This document shows positions 44,838-53,780 of a DNA stretch of 64,000 nt, one piece after another. The position numbers and the translations under genes were made by a program. Each line of letters opens with the position of its first letter. Position 1 is the first letter of the stretch. This DNA comes from Methanohalophilus halophilus (GTDB taxonomy: Archaea > Halobacteriota > Methanosarcinia > Methanosarcinales > Methanosarcinaceae). The stretch spans positions 696,057-760,056 of the forward strand of contig NZ_CP017921.1 of the NCBI RefSeq assembly GCF_001889405.1, read 5' to 3'. Under the pieces are notes generated by a model. That model saw only the letters and a list, made by a program, of their open reading frames with translations, made no database searches and was not told the DNA's origin.

Positions 44838-46016
44838 ATGATGGAGTTTCTGTTCCAGATCCTTGTCATTTTACTGGCGGCCAGGTTGTTGTCCGAGGTT
44901 TCCGAGAGAGTGGGTATGCCCGGTATTCTGGGGGAAATCCTTGCCGGATTGCTGCTTGGCCTGTTGATTGTGGAAGAAACCGAAGCAATTGCTTCTGTTG
45001 CGGAACTGGGAGCTATTTTCCTTCTGTTTACTGCAGGCTATAAGGAAGTGCATATTGAAGACCTGAAAGCTTCATCAAAAAAGGCCATTGTTGCAACTTT
45101 TTTCCAGATAGCTGCTGCCTTTGTTGCAGGTTTTGCACTGGGCAGGTTTTTTGAGTTTGGTTTTGTTGAAAGCCTCTTTCTGGCTGTGGCTTTCAGTCCT
45201 ACCAGTATAGGAGTTGTGGTAAAAACACTGCTTGATATGGGTTACCTGTCCAGTAAACCCGGCTCCATGATGCTGACCTCGGCGATTTTCGATGACATTA
45301 TAGGTATTTTCCTGTTATCCATAGTAGTTACTGTAGGGAAGTACAATGCATTCCCTACTGCCACTCAATTTATGCTCTTACTGGGAAAACTGGTGTTTTT
45401 CATTGGAATCATGGTGATACTGGGTTACCGGGTTTTCCCTTATATTTTCAATTACGTGCAGAAGATGCATTCAAAAGAATCCATATTCGCTGCGGTGGTC
45501 CTGATTGCCCTGTTTTCGGCATATTTTGCAGAGATAATGGAGCTTGATGCGGTCATTGGTGCTTTTATCGGGGGTGTGATGCTTTCCAATGTACCGGTTG
45601 CAAAAATAAACGATATACAGAGCAAGGTATCGGGTCTGGCTTATGGTATACTTGTGCCTATCTTTTTTGCTCATATAGGTATGGCTGTGGAACTGGAAGC
45701 CCTGAATACCCTGGGTTCTTTCACCATTCTGGTTGTGGTCCTGGCACTGCTGGGTAAACTCATAGGGGGCTTTGTGGGTGCCAAAGCTATTGGTTTTGAT
45801 TCCTATGAAAGTTTCATATTTGGTTCAGGGGTCATGCCCAGGGCGGGTGTGGAACTTGTGGTGATCTCCATTGGCAGGGAAATGGGAATAATAGGAGACG
45901 AAATCTTTTCAGCCGTGGTTCTGATGGTGGCAGTTTCTATCATAATCTCACCTATTATACTCAAGTTTGCAATACAAAAGGACAAGCAAAAAGACACCTC
46001 TACCCCTGTGGGTTGA
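44838..46016 (+). CDS. CPA2-type cation:proton antiporter (Kef/NapA-like)
   Basis: The 392-residue membrane protein has about 12 segments and family markers: SERVGMPGILGEILAGLLLG near residue 20, VAFSPTSIGVVVKTLLDMG near 120, SAIFDDIIGIFLLS near 155 (the ion-binding DD pair) and ELDAVIGAFIGGVMLSN near 235. It exchanges Na+ or K+ for protons across the membrane. AAGGAG lies four bases before ATG 44838 and seven before ATG 44841; either may be used. It sits between a CBS protein and a cation P-type ATPase. Confidence 0.92.
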   Translation: MMEFLFQILVILLAARLLSEVSERVGMPGILGEILAGLLLGLLIVEETEAIASVAELGAIFLLFTAGYKEVHIEDLKASSKKAIVATFFQIAAAFVAGFALGRFFEFGFVESLFLAVAFSPTSIGVVVKTLLDMGYLSSKPGSMMLTSAIFDDIIGIFLLSIVVTVGKYNAFPTATQFMLLLGKLVFFIGIMVILGYRVFPYIFNYVQKMHSKESIFAAVVLIALFSAYFAEIMELDAVIGAFIGGVMLSNVPVAKINDIQSKVSGLAYGILVPIFFAHIGMAVELEALNTLGSFTILVVVLALLGKLIGGFVGAKAIGFDSYESFIFGSGVMPRAGVELVVISIGREMGIIGDEIFSAVVLMVAVSIIISPIILKFAIQKDKQKDTSTPVG

Positions 46017-46063
46017 AAAATATTTGATATATGTGTCAAAGTTAAGCGGGGAGCTGGCAGGTT

Positions 46064-48724
46064 ATGAAATTATCAGAGCAGGGTTGTATGCAATTGCCCG
46101 GGGATATCGCAGATTCTGAAGGGCTGGGAGGAGCTGAAGTTTCTGCCAAACTCCAAAAGGAAGGGTATAATGAGCTGGAAGAGACCGAAAAAACCACTCC
46201 CCTGAAGATCTTCATTGGCCAGCTGGGTAATGTTATTGTATGGGTGCTGGCTGCAGCGGCCCTGATTTCCCTGTATATCGATGAAGTGGTAAATTTCTGG
46301 GTGATTTTCGGACTTATTATTTTTGTAATCCTGCTGGGTTTTGTGCAGGAATACAGGGCTGAAAAGGCCATGGAATCCCTCAAGGGGATTGTGCGGCCAA
46401 AGACCACTGTTTTACGTGAAGGTACCCTGCGCCAGGTCGCTACACGGGAAATTGTTACAGGGGATATACTGGTACTGGAAGCCGGTGACAGTATACCTGC
46501 AGATGCCTGTGTTTTTGAATTGCAGGAACTTAAGGTGGATGAATCCGCATTGACCGGGGAAAGTTTGCCTGTGGAGAAAAACCTGCAAGAGCCTCTTTAT
46601 GCAGCAACTCAGGTTGTCAGAGGTAAATGCAGGGCTGTGGTTATGGCCACGGGCATGGATACAGAACTGGGCTCGATCGCTTCCCTGATTCAGCCTGAAA
46701 AGGAGATAACTCCCCTGCAAAGGGAGATCTCGGCATTTTCCAAAAAACTGGCAGTCGTTGCCTTGCTGGCATCGGGGATGGCTCTTGGCCTGGGTATTTT
46801 TGCCGGCGCTCCTGTTGAGGAGATGCTGATTATTGCCCTGGCACTGGCTGTGGCCGCGGTGCCTGAAGGCCTTCCTCTGACCCTGACGATCACACTGGCC
46901 TACGGGATGCGCCGCATGGCTGCCAAAAACGCCATCATCCGCAAGATGCTTGCGGTAGAAACCCTGGGCTCGACCTCGGTGATATGTACGGATAAGACCG
47001 GGACACTGACCCGTAATGAGATGACGGTTGAGAAGATATGGACCATGGAAGGGTTGTTTGAGGTTACGGGTTCGGGTTATGGATCAGAGGGGGAATTTAT
47101 GCTTGATGGAAAAAGTATCAACCCCCGGGATTCCACACTGGGATTGCTGTTGAAGGGGGCAACACTTTGCAACAATGCATCCCTGAACCAAAAAGAGCAT
47201 TCAGAGGATGTGGTGGGAGATCCCACAGAGCTTGCCCTGCTGGCGGCTGCTTCAAAGGCAGGTATCCGCAAGGAGGAGCTTGCCGGTGATTATGAAAGGT
47301 TGCATGAGATCCTTTTTAACTCCGATAGAAAAATGATGACGACAGTGCACCGGCAAAACCAGGGATCGATTTCCTTTACCAAGGGGGCTGTGGAGGTTGT
47401 GCTTGAGCGCTGTGGTCATATCCTTAAAGATAATGAGCGGGTGCAACTTGACCAGAACACCAGGAATACCATTCTGGAGGAAAACAGCAGGCTTGCGTCC
47501 GGGGCCTACAGGGTGATTGCAATTGCCCGCAAGGATGCTGGGGAGAAGTGGGACGAAACTGATCTGGAGGAAGGTATGACCTTCCTGGGTCTGATGGCAA
47601 TGACCGATCCTATAAGGGAAGGTGTTACCGATGCTATCGGTTTGTGTCACCAGGCGGGTATCAAAGTGGTGATGATTACCGGGGATAATGTAAAAACTGC
47701 ACTGGCCATCTCTGGCAAACTGGGAATTCCTGTAGAACAGCCAGATAATATTTCAGACCCCGATGGTATACTGGCTGACGGGGCGATTACGGGGGATGAG
47801 CTGGCCGGTTTGAGTGATGAAACCTTTGCAGAGATTGCGGATCATATTCATGTGTATGCCAGGGTTATGCCGGAGCAGAAATTGAGGATTGTTAAAGCCC
47901 TGCAGGCAGAGGGGCATGTAGTTGCCATGACCGGGGACGGGGTCAATGACGCGCCCGCGCTTAAAAAGGCCGATATTGGTGTGTCAATGGGGCTTAAGGG
48001 TACGGATGTGGCCCGCCAGTCCAGTGACATGGTGCTGCAGGATGATAATTTTGCTACTATTGTGGAGGCTATCAAACGGGGTCGAACCATTTATGACAAT
48101 ATTGAGAAATTTACAAGTTATCTGGTCTCACGCAATTTCAATGAGATAATACTGATAATGCTGGGTATCTCCCTGCTGGGTTATGAACTGGTTCCCCTGC
48201 TTGCACTGCAGATCCTGTTTATCAATATGTTCGGGGAGATCATGCCCTCGATTGCCCTGGGGCTTGATCCGGCAAGAGAGGAGGTAATGCACCGCAGACC
48301 GCGGCCTGTGGGAGAAGGTATTCTGGCTGGCAGGAAACTTGTACTTGTGGGTTCTGTGGCCGGTGTGATGGGACTTGCCTGTTTTACTTCCTTTTTGCTT
48401 GCAGACCCAATCGCAGATCTGGAGCGGGCACGCACAATAGCCTTTGCTACGGTGGTGAGCATGATCCTGTTTGTACCGTTTGCTTTCCGCTCCCTTGAGG
48501 TGTCTGTGCTGCAAACCGGTTTCAGGAACAAGTTGATCGTTGCAGGCGTTTTGAGCACATTACTCCTGACACTGGTGGTCATGTATGTGCCTTTCCTGGC
48601 TGCTGTATTTGACCTGCAGCCCCTGGGTCTGCGGGACTGGTTGTTGCCTCTTGGTTTTGCGGCAGTTACACTGGGATTTGTGGAGATTGTAAAGGGGTTA
48701 CTGTTCAGGAAAAATTACAGGTAA
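46064..48724 (+). CDS. P2-type cation-transporting ATPase (Ca2+/Na+-like)
   Basis: The 886-residue protein is a P-type ATPase with ten membrane segments expected, actuator motif LTGESLPVEK, membrane-binding motif AAVPEGLPLTLTITLAYG, phosphorylation site CTDKTGTLTRNE, KGAVEVVLERC and hinge AMTGDGVNDAPALKKADIG. PEGLP in segment 4 and overall length fit the P2A/P2-like group transporting Ca2+ or other cations. The exact ion is not settled. The start may be ATG 46064 or ATG 46088. Confidence 0.9.
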   Translation: MKLSEQGCMQLPGDIADSEGLGGAEVSAKLQKEGYNELEETEKTTPLKIFIGQLGNVIVWVLAAAALISLYIDEVVNFWVIFGLIIFVILLGFVQEYRAEKAMESLKGIVRPKTTVLREGTLRQVATREIVTGDILVLEAGDSIPADACVFELQELKVDESALTGESLPVEKNLQEPLYAATQVVRGKCRAVVMATGMDTELGSIASLIQPEKEITPLQREISAFSKKLAVVALLASGMALGLGIFAGAPVEEMLIIALALAVAAVPEGLPLTLTITLAYGMRRMAAKNAIIRKMLAVETLGSTSVICTDKTGTLTRNEMTVEKIWTMEGLFEVTGSGYGSEGEFMLDGKSINPRDSTLGLLLKGATLCNNASLNQKEHSEDVVGDPTELALLAAASKAGIRKEELAGDYERLHEILFNSDRKMMTTVHRQNQGSISFTKGAVEVVLERCGHILKDNERVQLDQNTRNTILEENSRLASGAYRVIAIARKDAGEKWDETDLEEGMTFLGLMAMTDPIREGVTDAIGLCHQAGIKVVMITGDNVKTALAISGKLGIPVEQPDNISDPDGILADGAITGDELAGLSDETFAEIADHIHVYARVMPEQKLRIVKALQAEGHVVAMTGDGVNDAPALKKADIGVSMGLKGTDVARQSSDMVLQDDNFATIVEAIKRGRTIYDNIEKFTSYLVSRNFNEIILIMLGISLLGYELVPLLALQILFINMFGEIMPSIALGLDPAREEVMHRRPRPVGEGILAGRKLVLVGSVAGVMGLACFTSFLLADPIADLERARTIAFATVVSMILFVPFAFRSLEVSVLQTGFRNKLIVAGVLSTLLLTLVVMYVPFLAAVFDLQPLGLRDWLLPLGFAAVTLGFVEIVKGLLFRKNYR

Positions 48725-48784
48725 AAGGGGAAGGATATGTTTATACAATAGAAGGTAAATATATTTATGGAGAAGTGATCGATC

Positions 48785-48928
48785 ATGAATTACAGATGTC
48801 CTGTATGCGAAGGTAAAATGAACAGGTGGAGATATCCTACCCTTAAGCGCCACGACCAGTTTGGACGCAACCTTGTGGTATACAAGTGTATAGAATGTGG
48901 TAATGAGGAAATGTATCCTGACCTTTAA
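48785..48928 (+). CDS. small zinc-ribbon protein, 47 residues
   Basis: This short gene encodes MNYRCPVCEGKMNRWRYPTL, a middle with charged residues, and CIECGNEEMYPDL. Two CxxC pairs (CPVC, CIEC) about 30 residues apart form a likely zinc ribbon. No further domain is present, and its function is unknown. GTGAT precedes the ATG by five bases. The stop codon TAA lies in the loop of a 9-bp hairpin that serves as terminator against the converging gene. Confidence 0.75.
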   Translation: MNYRCPVCEGKMNRWRYPTLKRHDQFGRNLVVYKCIECGNEEMYPDL

Positions 48929-48938
48929 GGGTCAGGAT
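48915..48938. terminator. bidirectional hairpin between convergent genes
   Basis: ATCCTGACC (48915-48923) pairs perfectly with GGTCAGGAT (48930-48938) around a six-base loop that contains the TAA of the zinc-ribbon gene. The stop codon of the opposite gene begins two bases later. Its place and symmetry suit termination or 3'-end protection on both strands; T runs are short. Confidence 0.55.
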
Positions 48939-48939
48939 A

Positions 48940-49713
48940 TTAAAAGTGAGTGTAGACTTCTTCGTGCGGGTGGATTACAAAACCTTCTTTTGTCACATCG
49001 TAAGGATGTACTTTTTTACTGTGGTCTGAGCCCCGCATCTTGTAGATCTCGACACTGCGACTGCGGACATTGTCATGCATGTCGTAGTAGAGGGAGAAAG
49101 TACCATCGGTGACGAAGTTTTCCACACCGAACCTGGAAGGTTGCTTCTCATCGACGATCTCACAGGTCATCATGGATGTCAGGCCGATTATTTCAAGGGT
49201 GGTGCTGAGTTTGAGCAATTCGACACGTATCCGGGCGGCTTCATGCAGATAGAAACTGATGGATGTCGTTGAATCTATCAATGCCCTTTTTGCATCGATC
49301 TCTTCCTGTGTGGCGATGATCTGGTCCATCATTGAACGAATGTCGAAGGGACGCACGTCCACATATTTTTCCTGGGAAGGGATTCCGATTTTTGTCGAAC
49401 AGGCATCGATTATTGCGAGTTTGTTCTCTTCTTCCAGGGCCTGGAGGTCCCAGCCAAAACGCATCATATTCTCACGTATTTGTTCGGGCCTCTCTTCGGT
49501 GGCTACGATGATTCCATTTTCCCCGTACTGGGTGATGCCGTTGTAGATATACTGGGTTGAGAAAATGGTCTTGCCTGCACCTGAGGTGCCGGATACGAGA
49601 TAACTCCTGTCACGTACAAGTCCTCCCCCGCACAATTCGTCAAAGCCGGGAATGCCGGTTTTAACCCTGTTTCCTTCGTCTTCAGTGGAAATATTCTCTG
49701 CGCCATTAAACAT
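48940..49713 (-). CDS. RecA/KaiC-like ATPase (RAD55 group)
   Basis: The 257-residue protein has TGIPGFDELCGGGL, Walker A GTSGAGKTIFSTQY, a Walker B region KRALIDSTTSISFYL and the end strand VEIYKMRGSDHSKKVHPYDV, typical of single-domain archaeal KaiC-like proteins. The chain EERPEQIRENMMRFGWDL is also typical. Function is unknown; similar proteins take part in signalling. It differs from the other KaiC-like protein of the window at 3303-4040. Its upstream region is the long spacer before the S-layer gene. Confidence 0.88.
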   Translation of the reverse strand: MFNGAENISTEDEGNRVKTGIPGFDELCGGGLVRDRSYLVSGTSGAGKTIFSTQYIYNGITQYGENGIIVATEERPEQIRENMMRFGWDLQALEEENKLAIIDACSTKIGIPSQEKYVDVRPFDIRSMMDQIIATQEEIDAKRALIDSTTSISFYLHEAARIRVELLKLSTTLEIIGLTSMMTCEIVDEKQPSRFGVENFVTDGTFSLYYDMHDNVRSRSVEIYKMRGSDHSKKVHPYDVTKEGFVIHPHEEVYTHF

Positions 49714-50331
49714 TCATAATCGCCTTCTTGATGTAAGTCGGGTAGTACCCCTCATAAGTTTAATTATAGTGTTATTTATTCATCCTATCGTATTTTGGGG
49801 CATTGCGAAATTAATGCTCCATATTTCAAATAGTATTAATGTGATTTAATTTATATATAGGTGATGTGTAGTTAGAAACTGTCGTTACAAACGCTGTAAC
49901 TGGAAATCACCTATACATTTTGTCGAATTAATCAGCCCCTTTTGTAGGGTCCTTTCAGGGCAATTTCCGGTTGAACTGCAATCAATAAAGTCTGAAGTCG
50001 ACAATATGCCAAGTATCATTTGTATTTTCAACGGCCCCTTTATTAAATCGGACAACTTTTGTTCGGCATATGCCGTGAAATACATCGATATTTACCCATA
50101 AAAAAGGCGTTTTTTGACCATCGAGACCACAAAAGATTTAATAAGCAATTTTCTTATTAGAGGGTTGCAAACCAATATGACGGGATCAAGAGGGTGATGA
50201 GTTTCCTTTCGTCAATGGACGTAATGTTCACCGATGAAAGGTTGATTTGACGTACATGTGTACGTTTTATTGTTTATCAATCACTCTTTACCTTGACCAT
50301 ATATCTACAAATTAACTAACGGAGGAAAATA
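49714..50331. other. long spacer and S-layer leader
   Basis: This 618-base gap has no convincing gene. A TATA-like TTTATATATAGG lies at about 49850-49861. A second candidate, AAGATTTAATAA (50133-50143), suits an S-layer transcript starting near 50165 with a leader of about 165 bases. The leader can fold: CCTTTCGTC (50205-50213) with GATGAAAGG (50233-50241), and ACGTACA (50250-50256) with TGTACGT (50259-50265), followed by TTTTAT. AATAAG/CTTATT (50140-50145, 50153-50158) is an extra inverted repeat. A GGAGG ribosome-binding site precedes the ATG. Confidence 0.6.
50205..50265 (+). promoter_or_regulatory. two hairpins in the S-layer mRNA leader
   Basis: The first hairpin has nine pairs (one G-T) with a 19-base loop, and the second seven perfect pairs with a TG centre. 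They lie 67 to 127 bases before the start codon. Such structures can stabilise abundant mRNAs or bind regulators. Confidence 0.5.
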
Positions 50332-52302
50332 ATGAAAAGACTAATAGCAACTTTAATGGCTGCCCTTATGGTCTTGACAGTATTTGCTGGCGTAGCAAGC
50401 GCAGCAGGTCATACTGTTGAGGTCAGGGGTACTGTTACAGATTTCCCAGGTGGCACCTACACATGGGATGCCCAGAACTTCCCAGGTTTCTGGTATGACC
50501 TTGATGAAAATGAATCATCTGAAACACTGGAAGTCACAGTAACTGGTTCAGAAATACTTGAAGGTGACCTTGTATACACTGCAACTGCAGTAGATGACCA
50601 GACCACTGAATTTGGATTCACTGAAAGCACCACAAGTGCTGCAGAATATACCTACATGAAACTCGGATTGTTCGCTGAGGAATATTTCGTAGTTAATGAT
50701 GCAATTGACACTCTCTCCAAGATTCTCATGGATGATGACAGCAGTTATACCATGAGAACCGGAGAAACTCTCGAACTCGAGGAAGGTTACGCAATCACAC
50801 CACAGCAGATCGATGTTGATGGTAACAAGGTCTGGCTTGAACTCACCAAAGACGGTGAATTCGTGGATGACAAGGTAATCTCTACCTCTGATGCAACACA
50901 GGCCAACAAGACCTGGTTCTATGAACAGGATATTGAAGACCAGGAAGATGTTGCTACCATAATGGTTCATGTCGACGAAGTGTTCCAGGGACAGGTTGAC
51001 AGTCTCTGTATCATCGAAGGTATCTTCCAGATTTCCGAAGATGCAATGGTAGTTGAAGACGACGATGAATTTGGTGAACTTGAAGTAACAAGCATTGGCA
51101 CTGATTCAATCGAAATGGCAAACATGGATGATCTTGATGTTCCAGATGATGAAGTACTTGATATCACAGATGAACTGATGGTCAGAGGAAACGATGGTGC
51201 ATCACTCTGGTATCTCTTTGTTGAATACACAGAACCAGGAACATATGAACTTCGTGGAAGTGTCGCAGATGACGACTTCACATGGAACGCCCAGAACTTT
51301 GCCGGTTTCTGGTATGATCTTGATGAAAACGAATCATCTGAAACAATGGAAATTAACGTTACTTCAGGCGAAATCCTTGAAGGTGACCTTGTATACACTG
51401 CAACTGCAGTAGATGACCAGACCACTGAATTTGGATTCACTGAAAGCACCACAAGTGCTACTGAATATAGCTACATGAAACTCGGACTGTTTGCCGAGGA
51501 ATATTTCGTAGTTAATGATGCAATTGACACTCTCTCCAAGATTCTCATGGATGATGACAGCAGTTATACCATGAGAACCGGAGAAACTCTCGAACTCGAG
51601 GAAGGTTACGCAATCACACCACAGCAGATCGATGTTGATGGTAACAAGGTCTGGCTTGAACTCACCAAAGACGGTGAATTCGTGGATGACAAGGTAATCT
51701 CTACCTCTGATGCAACACAGGCCAACAAGACCTGGTTCTATGAACAGGATATTGAAGACCAGGAAGATGTTGCTACCATAATGGTTCATGTCGACGAAGT
51801 GTTCCAGGGACAGGTTGACAGTCTCTGTATCATCGAAGGTATCTTCCAGATTTCCGAAGATGCAATGGTAGTTGAAGACGACGATGAATTTGGTGAACTT
51901 GAAGTAACAAGCATTGGCACTGATTCAATCGAAATGGCAAACATGGATGATCTTGATGTTCCAGATGATGAAGTACTTGATATCACAGATGAACTGATGG
52001 TCAGAGGAAACGATGGTGCATCACTCTGGTATCTGTTCACTGAAAGGACCATCGAAGCCGAAGAGGAACCAGCAGAACCTGAGGAACCAGTCGAGGAACC
52101 TGAGGAACCTGAAGAGAACGTAACTGAACCTGAAGAACCTGAGGAACCAGTAGAACCTGAGGAACCAGTAGAACCTGAAGAACCAGCAGAACCTGAAGAA
52201 CCTGAAGAACCTGAAGAAGAACCTGCAGGTACTCCTGGATTTGAAGCAGTCTTCGCAATCGCTGGACTTCTGGCAGTTGCCTACCTCGTAAGGAGAAACT
52301 AA
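50332..52302 (+). CDS. major S-layer protein, two DUF1608-type repeats, PGF-CTERM
   Basis: The 656-residue protein has a signal peptide (residues 1-24, ending GVASAAG), two copies of the methanosarcinal S-layer domain (about residues 30-300 and 303-572), a Pro-Glu-rich stalk (residues 580-632) and a C-terminal PGF-CTERM tail (TPGFEAVFAIAGLLAVAYLV-RRN). It should form the cell-surface lattice; the tail is a substrate for archaeosortase and lipid anchoring. The protein is very acidic, as in halophiles. The second halves of the two repeats are identical in protein and apparently in DNA. A strong GGAGG site and a long leader indicate high expression. Confidence 0.95.
   Translation: MKRLIATLMAALMVLTVFAGVASAAGHTVEVRGTVTDFPGGTYTWDAQNFPGFWYDLDENESSETLEVTVTGSEILEGDLVYTATAVDDQTTEFGFTESTTSAAEYTYMKLGLFAEEYFVVNDAIDTLSKILMDDDSSYTMRTGETLELEEGYAITPQQIDVDGNKVWLELTKDGEFVDDKVISTSDATQANKTWFYEQDIEDQEDVATIMVHVDEVFQGQVDSLCIIEGIFQISEDAMVVEDDDEFGELEVTSIGTDSIEMANMDDLDVPDDEVLDITDELMVRGNDGASLWYLFVEYTEPGTYELRGSVADDDFTWNAQNFAGFWYDLDENESSETMEINVTSGEILEGDLVYTATAVDDQTTEFGFTESTTSATEYSYMKLGLFAEEYFVVNDAIDTLSKILMDDDSSYTMRTGETLELEEGYAITPQQIDVDGNKVWLELTKDGEFVDDKVISTSDATQANKTWFYEQDIEDQEDVATIMVHVDEVFQGQVDSLCIIEGIFQISEDAMVVEDDDEFGELEVTSIGTDSIEMANMDDLDVPDDEVLDITDELMVRGNDGASLWYLFTERTIEAEEEPAEPEEPVEEPEEPEENVTEPEEPEEPVEPEEPVEPEEPAEPEEPEEPEEEPAGTPGFEAVFAIAGLLAVAYLVRRN
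50560..51215 (+). repeat. S-layer direct repeat, copy 1
   Basis: This stretch recurs 819 bases downstream. The first 80 bases (50560-50640) and about 535 bases from about 50681 to the end look identical by eye to copy 2; only a short segment near 50641-50680 differs. Confidence 0.9.
51379..52034 (+). repeat. S-layer direct repeat, copy 2
   Basis: This is the second copy, offset by exactly 819 bases (273 codons). The identity of synonymous sites points to recent duplication or gene conversion. Confidence 0.9.
52066..52224 (+). repeat. Pro-Glu-rich stalk repeats
   Basis: Repeats of GAACC/GAAGAACCT encode PEEP and VEPEEP units, interrupted once by NVTEPEE with an N-glycosylation sequon. It forms a flexible spacer between the lattice domains and the membrane tail. 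Confidence 0.85.
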
Positions 52303-52454
52303 GCAGACTTGAATGATAGAAGGGACTAATCCCTTCTACTTCTCTTTTCTTTTTTTGGTTTGTGTTTTACTCTTTTTTGATCTGCTTGTTGCGGATTACT
52401 TTTAAATATCTAAATCTTGATTACAATCCATCCACTTTGGAAAAGGGATCTTTT

Positions 52455-53000
52455 ATGAAAATGAGAATAGTAGCATTGCTTTTGGCCATTACAATGATAA
52501 TGCTTGCAGTGTCGGGATGTACCGATACAGGTGAAGAAATCGATAATCCTGAGTTAGGGTCTGCTTCTGATGTAGTGTCACTTGGTGAAGTGCCTGCAGG
52601 ATTTGAGCAGCTGGGTGTGCGGGAACTCGATACCAGTGGTGTGCTGGATGGTGTGGGCAGTGAAGAGACGGTTAATGCAGCCACACAGGGAATTTACAAA
52701 AACGGGGATAGTGTGGAAGTGCAAATCAGTGCCATTGAATGTACTGACACCGAAGCTGCCCAAACTCTTGTCAGCGATTACAAAAACGAATTCAATCCAA
52801 TGGTACAGGGGGAGAGGTTCACCGAGCACTCCTTCAATGACCACTTTGCCACACGCATCATCTGGTATGTGACCGAAGGCGGGGAAGATGTACCGCGCTA
52901 TGCCTACGTCTGGAACAATGACAGCATGGTAGTTCAGGTCAGGGGTACTACCTCAGATCCAAATCTTCTGTTCACCTTTGCACAGGCTACAGGTTACTGA
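52455..53000 (+). CDS. secreted lipoprotein of unknown function
   Basis: The protein of about 181 residues starts with a lipoprotein signal (MKMRIVALLLAITMIMLAVSGC), so its mature cysteine is likely lipidated outside the cell. The mature part (TDTGEEIDNPELGSASDVVSL) contains charged and polar segments with no recognised domain; YVWNNDSMVVQVRG near the end looks like a beta strand. GGGAT lies five bases before ATG 52455. It follows the S-layer gene by 150 bases, and its product may sit at the cell surface. Confidence 0.75.
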   Translation: MKMRIVALLLAITMIMLAVSGCTDTGEEIDNPELGSASDVVSLGEVPAGFEQLGVRELDTSGVLDGVGSEETVNAATQGIYKNGDSVEVQISAIECTDTEAAQTLVSDYKNEFNPMVQGERFTEHSFNDHFATRIIWYVTEGGEDVPRYAYVWNNDSMVVQVRGTTSDPNLLFTFAQATGY

Positions 53001-53069
53001 TGGGGAGGTTTTTCCCATCTTCTTTTTTTATTTTAGATTGATGTTAAGCATGGGGGCGGAAATGGTACA

Positions 53070-53096
53070 AGTATATATATTATGGTAACTATAGTT
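53070..53096 (+). promoter_or_regulatory. promoter and palindrome of the toxin-antitoxin pair
   Basis: A GTATATATAT box at 53071-53080 is followed by the perfect palindrome AACTATAGTT (53087-53096) and a second CTATAG at 53099-53104. The palindrome next to the TATA box is a natural operator for autorepression by the antitoxin. Confidence 0.5.
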
Positions 53097-53196
53097 GCTA
53101 TAGCCAAAATCAACAATTATAACAAAGATGGGCGCCAATAAAAATCATAATAATCAGAAGCAACAGAAATCAAATAGAAAAAGGAGTAAAAACCAA

Positions 53197-53391
53197 ATGG
53201 TGGACAGTACAACAATACAGGTTAAAGCCCAGACCCGTGACGCTTTGAGAGAAATAGGCTCTATGGGGGATGATTATAACTCTGTAATTGAGAAATTGAT
53301 TGTAGAGCATAATCGTAACTCTTTCCTGGAATATTCACGAAAAATTGTAACTGATCGGAAAGAGGAATTTATTAGTGTCGATGAAATATGA
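53197..53391 (+). CDS. antitoxin of RelE/ParE-type pair
   Basis: The 64-residue protein starts MVDSTTIQVKAQTRDALREIG and resembles small archaeal antitoxins (VapB/RHH-like) with DDYNSVIEKLIVEHN. GGAG lies ten bases before ATG 53197; an earlier ATG at 53128 would add a lysine- and asparagine-rich tail but has no ribosome-binding site. It overlaps the toxin gene by 11 bases, the usual arrangement. It should bind and neutralise the toxin and repress the operon. Confidence 0.75.
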   Translation: MVDSTTIQVKAQTRDALREIGSMGDDYNSVIEKLIVEHNRNSFLEYSRKIVTDRKEEFISVDEI

Positions 53392-53656
53392 TGTATTAAT
53401 ATTGCCGAATCTATTTGATGGGGTTTCGCCAAAGTTGAAAGATAACCTCAAAAAAGAAATCAAAGGCCTTAGTAACCCCTTTCCGGGAGATGGACCCGGC
53501 GATAAAAAAGAAATAAAAGGCACCTCCGATGTGGCATATCGATTAAGAGTAGGAAATTATAGAGTTTTTTATAGGATCAATTCCAATGAACATGTGGTAT
53601 ATGTCTTTGATGTTCTGACAGCCGAACAGGCACATAAAAAATACGGAAGGCTTTAA
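53381..53656 (+). CDS. RelE/ParE-type toxin
   Basis: The 91-residue protein matches the RelE family: KYDVLILPNLFDG at the start, LKDNLKKEIKGLSNPFPG, then YRLRVGNYRVFYRINSNEHVVYVFDV and a final HKKYGRL. RelE-type toxins cut mRNA at the ribosome. ATG 53381 lies inside the antitoxin gene; GTG 53375 would add two residues. The basic residues in YRLRVGNYRVFYR are those expected for RNA contact. Confidence 0.85.
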   Translation: MKYDVLILPNLFDGVSPKLKDNLKKEIKGLSNPFPGDGPGDKKEIKGTSDVAYRLRVGNYRVFYRINSNEHVVYVFDVLTAEQAHKKYGRL

Positions 53657-53780
53657 GTTGCTTTGTCCGAAAAATAAGGTACTTTTCGCTCACCAACATA
53701 ATTTTTTTAGAAAACTCAATATAAACAAGTTACTTATGCACTTAACGATATAGTAGATACCAGAGCAATGAGGAATTTAC

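Noticed and set aside
49885-50085. Minus-strand 66-codon frame upstream of the S-layer gene.
   Set aside because: No ribosome-binding site or recognisable domain, and it lies in the leader and promoter region.
50560-52034. S-layer repeats as a CRISPR-like or tandem-gene array.
   Set aside because: They are two in-frame domain copies within one gene. No short regularly spaced repeats with unique spacers were seen anywhere in the window.
53128-53196. Longer antitoxin starting at ATG 53128.
   Set aside because: There is no ribosome-binding site there, and the added tail is low-complexity; GGAG before ATG 53197 fits better, though the longer form is not excluded.
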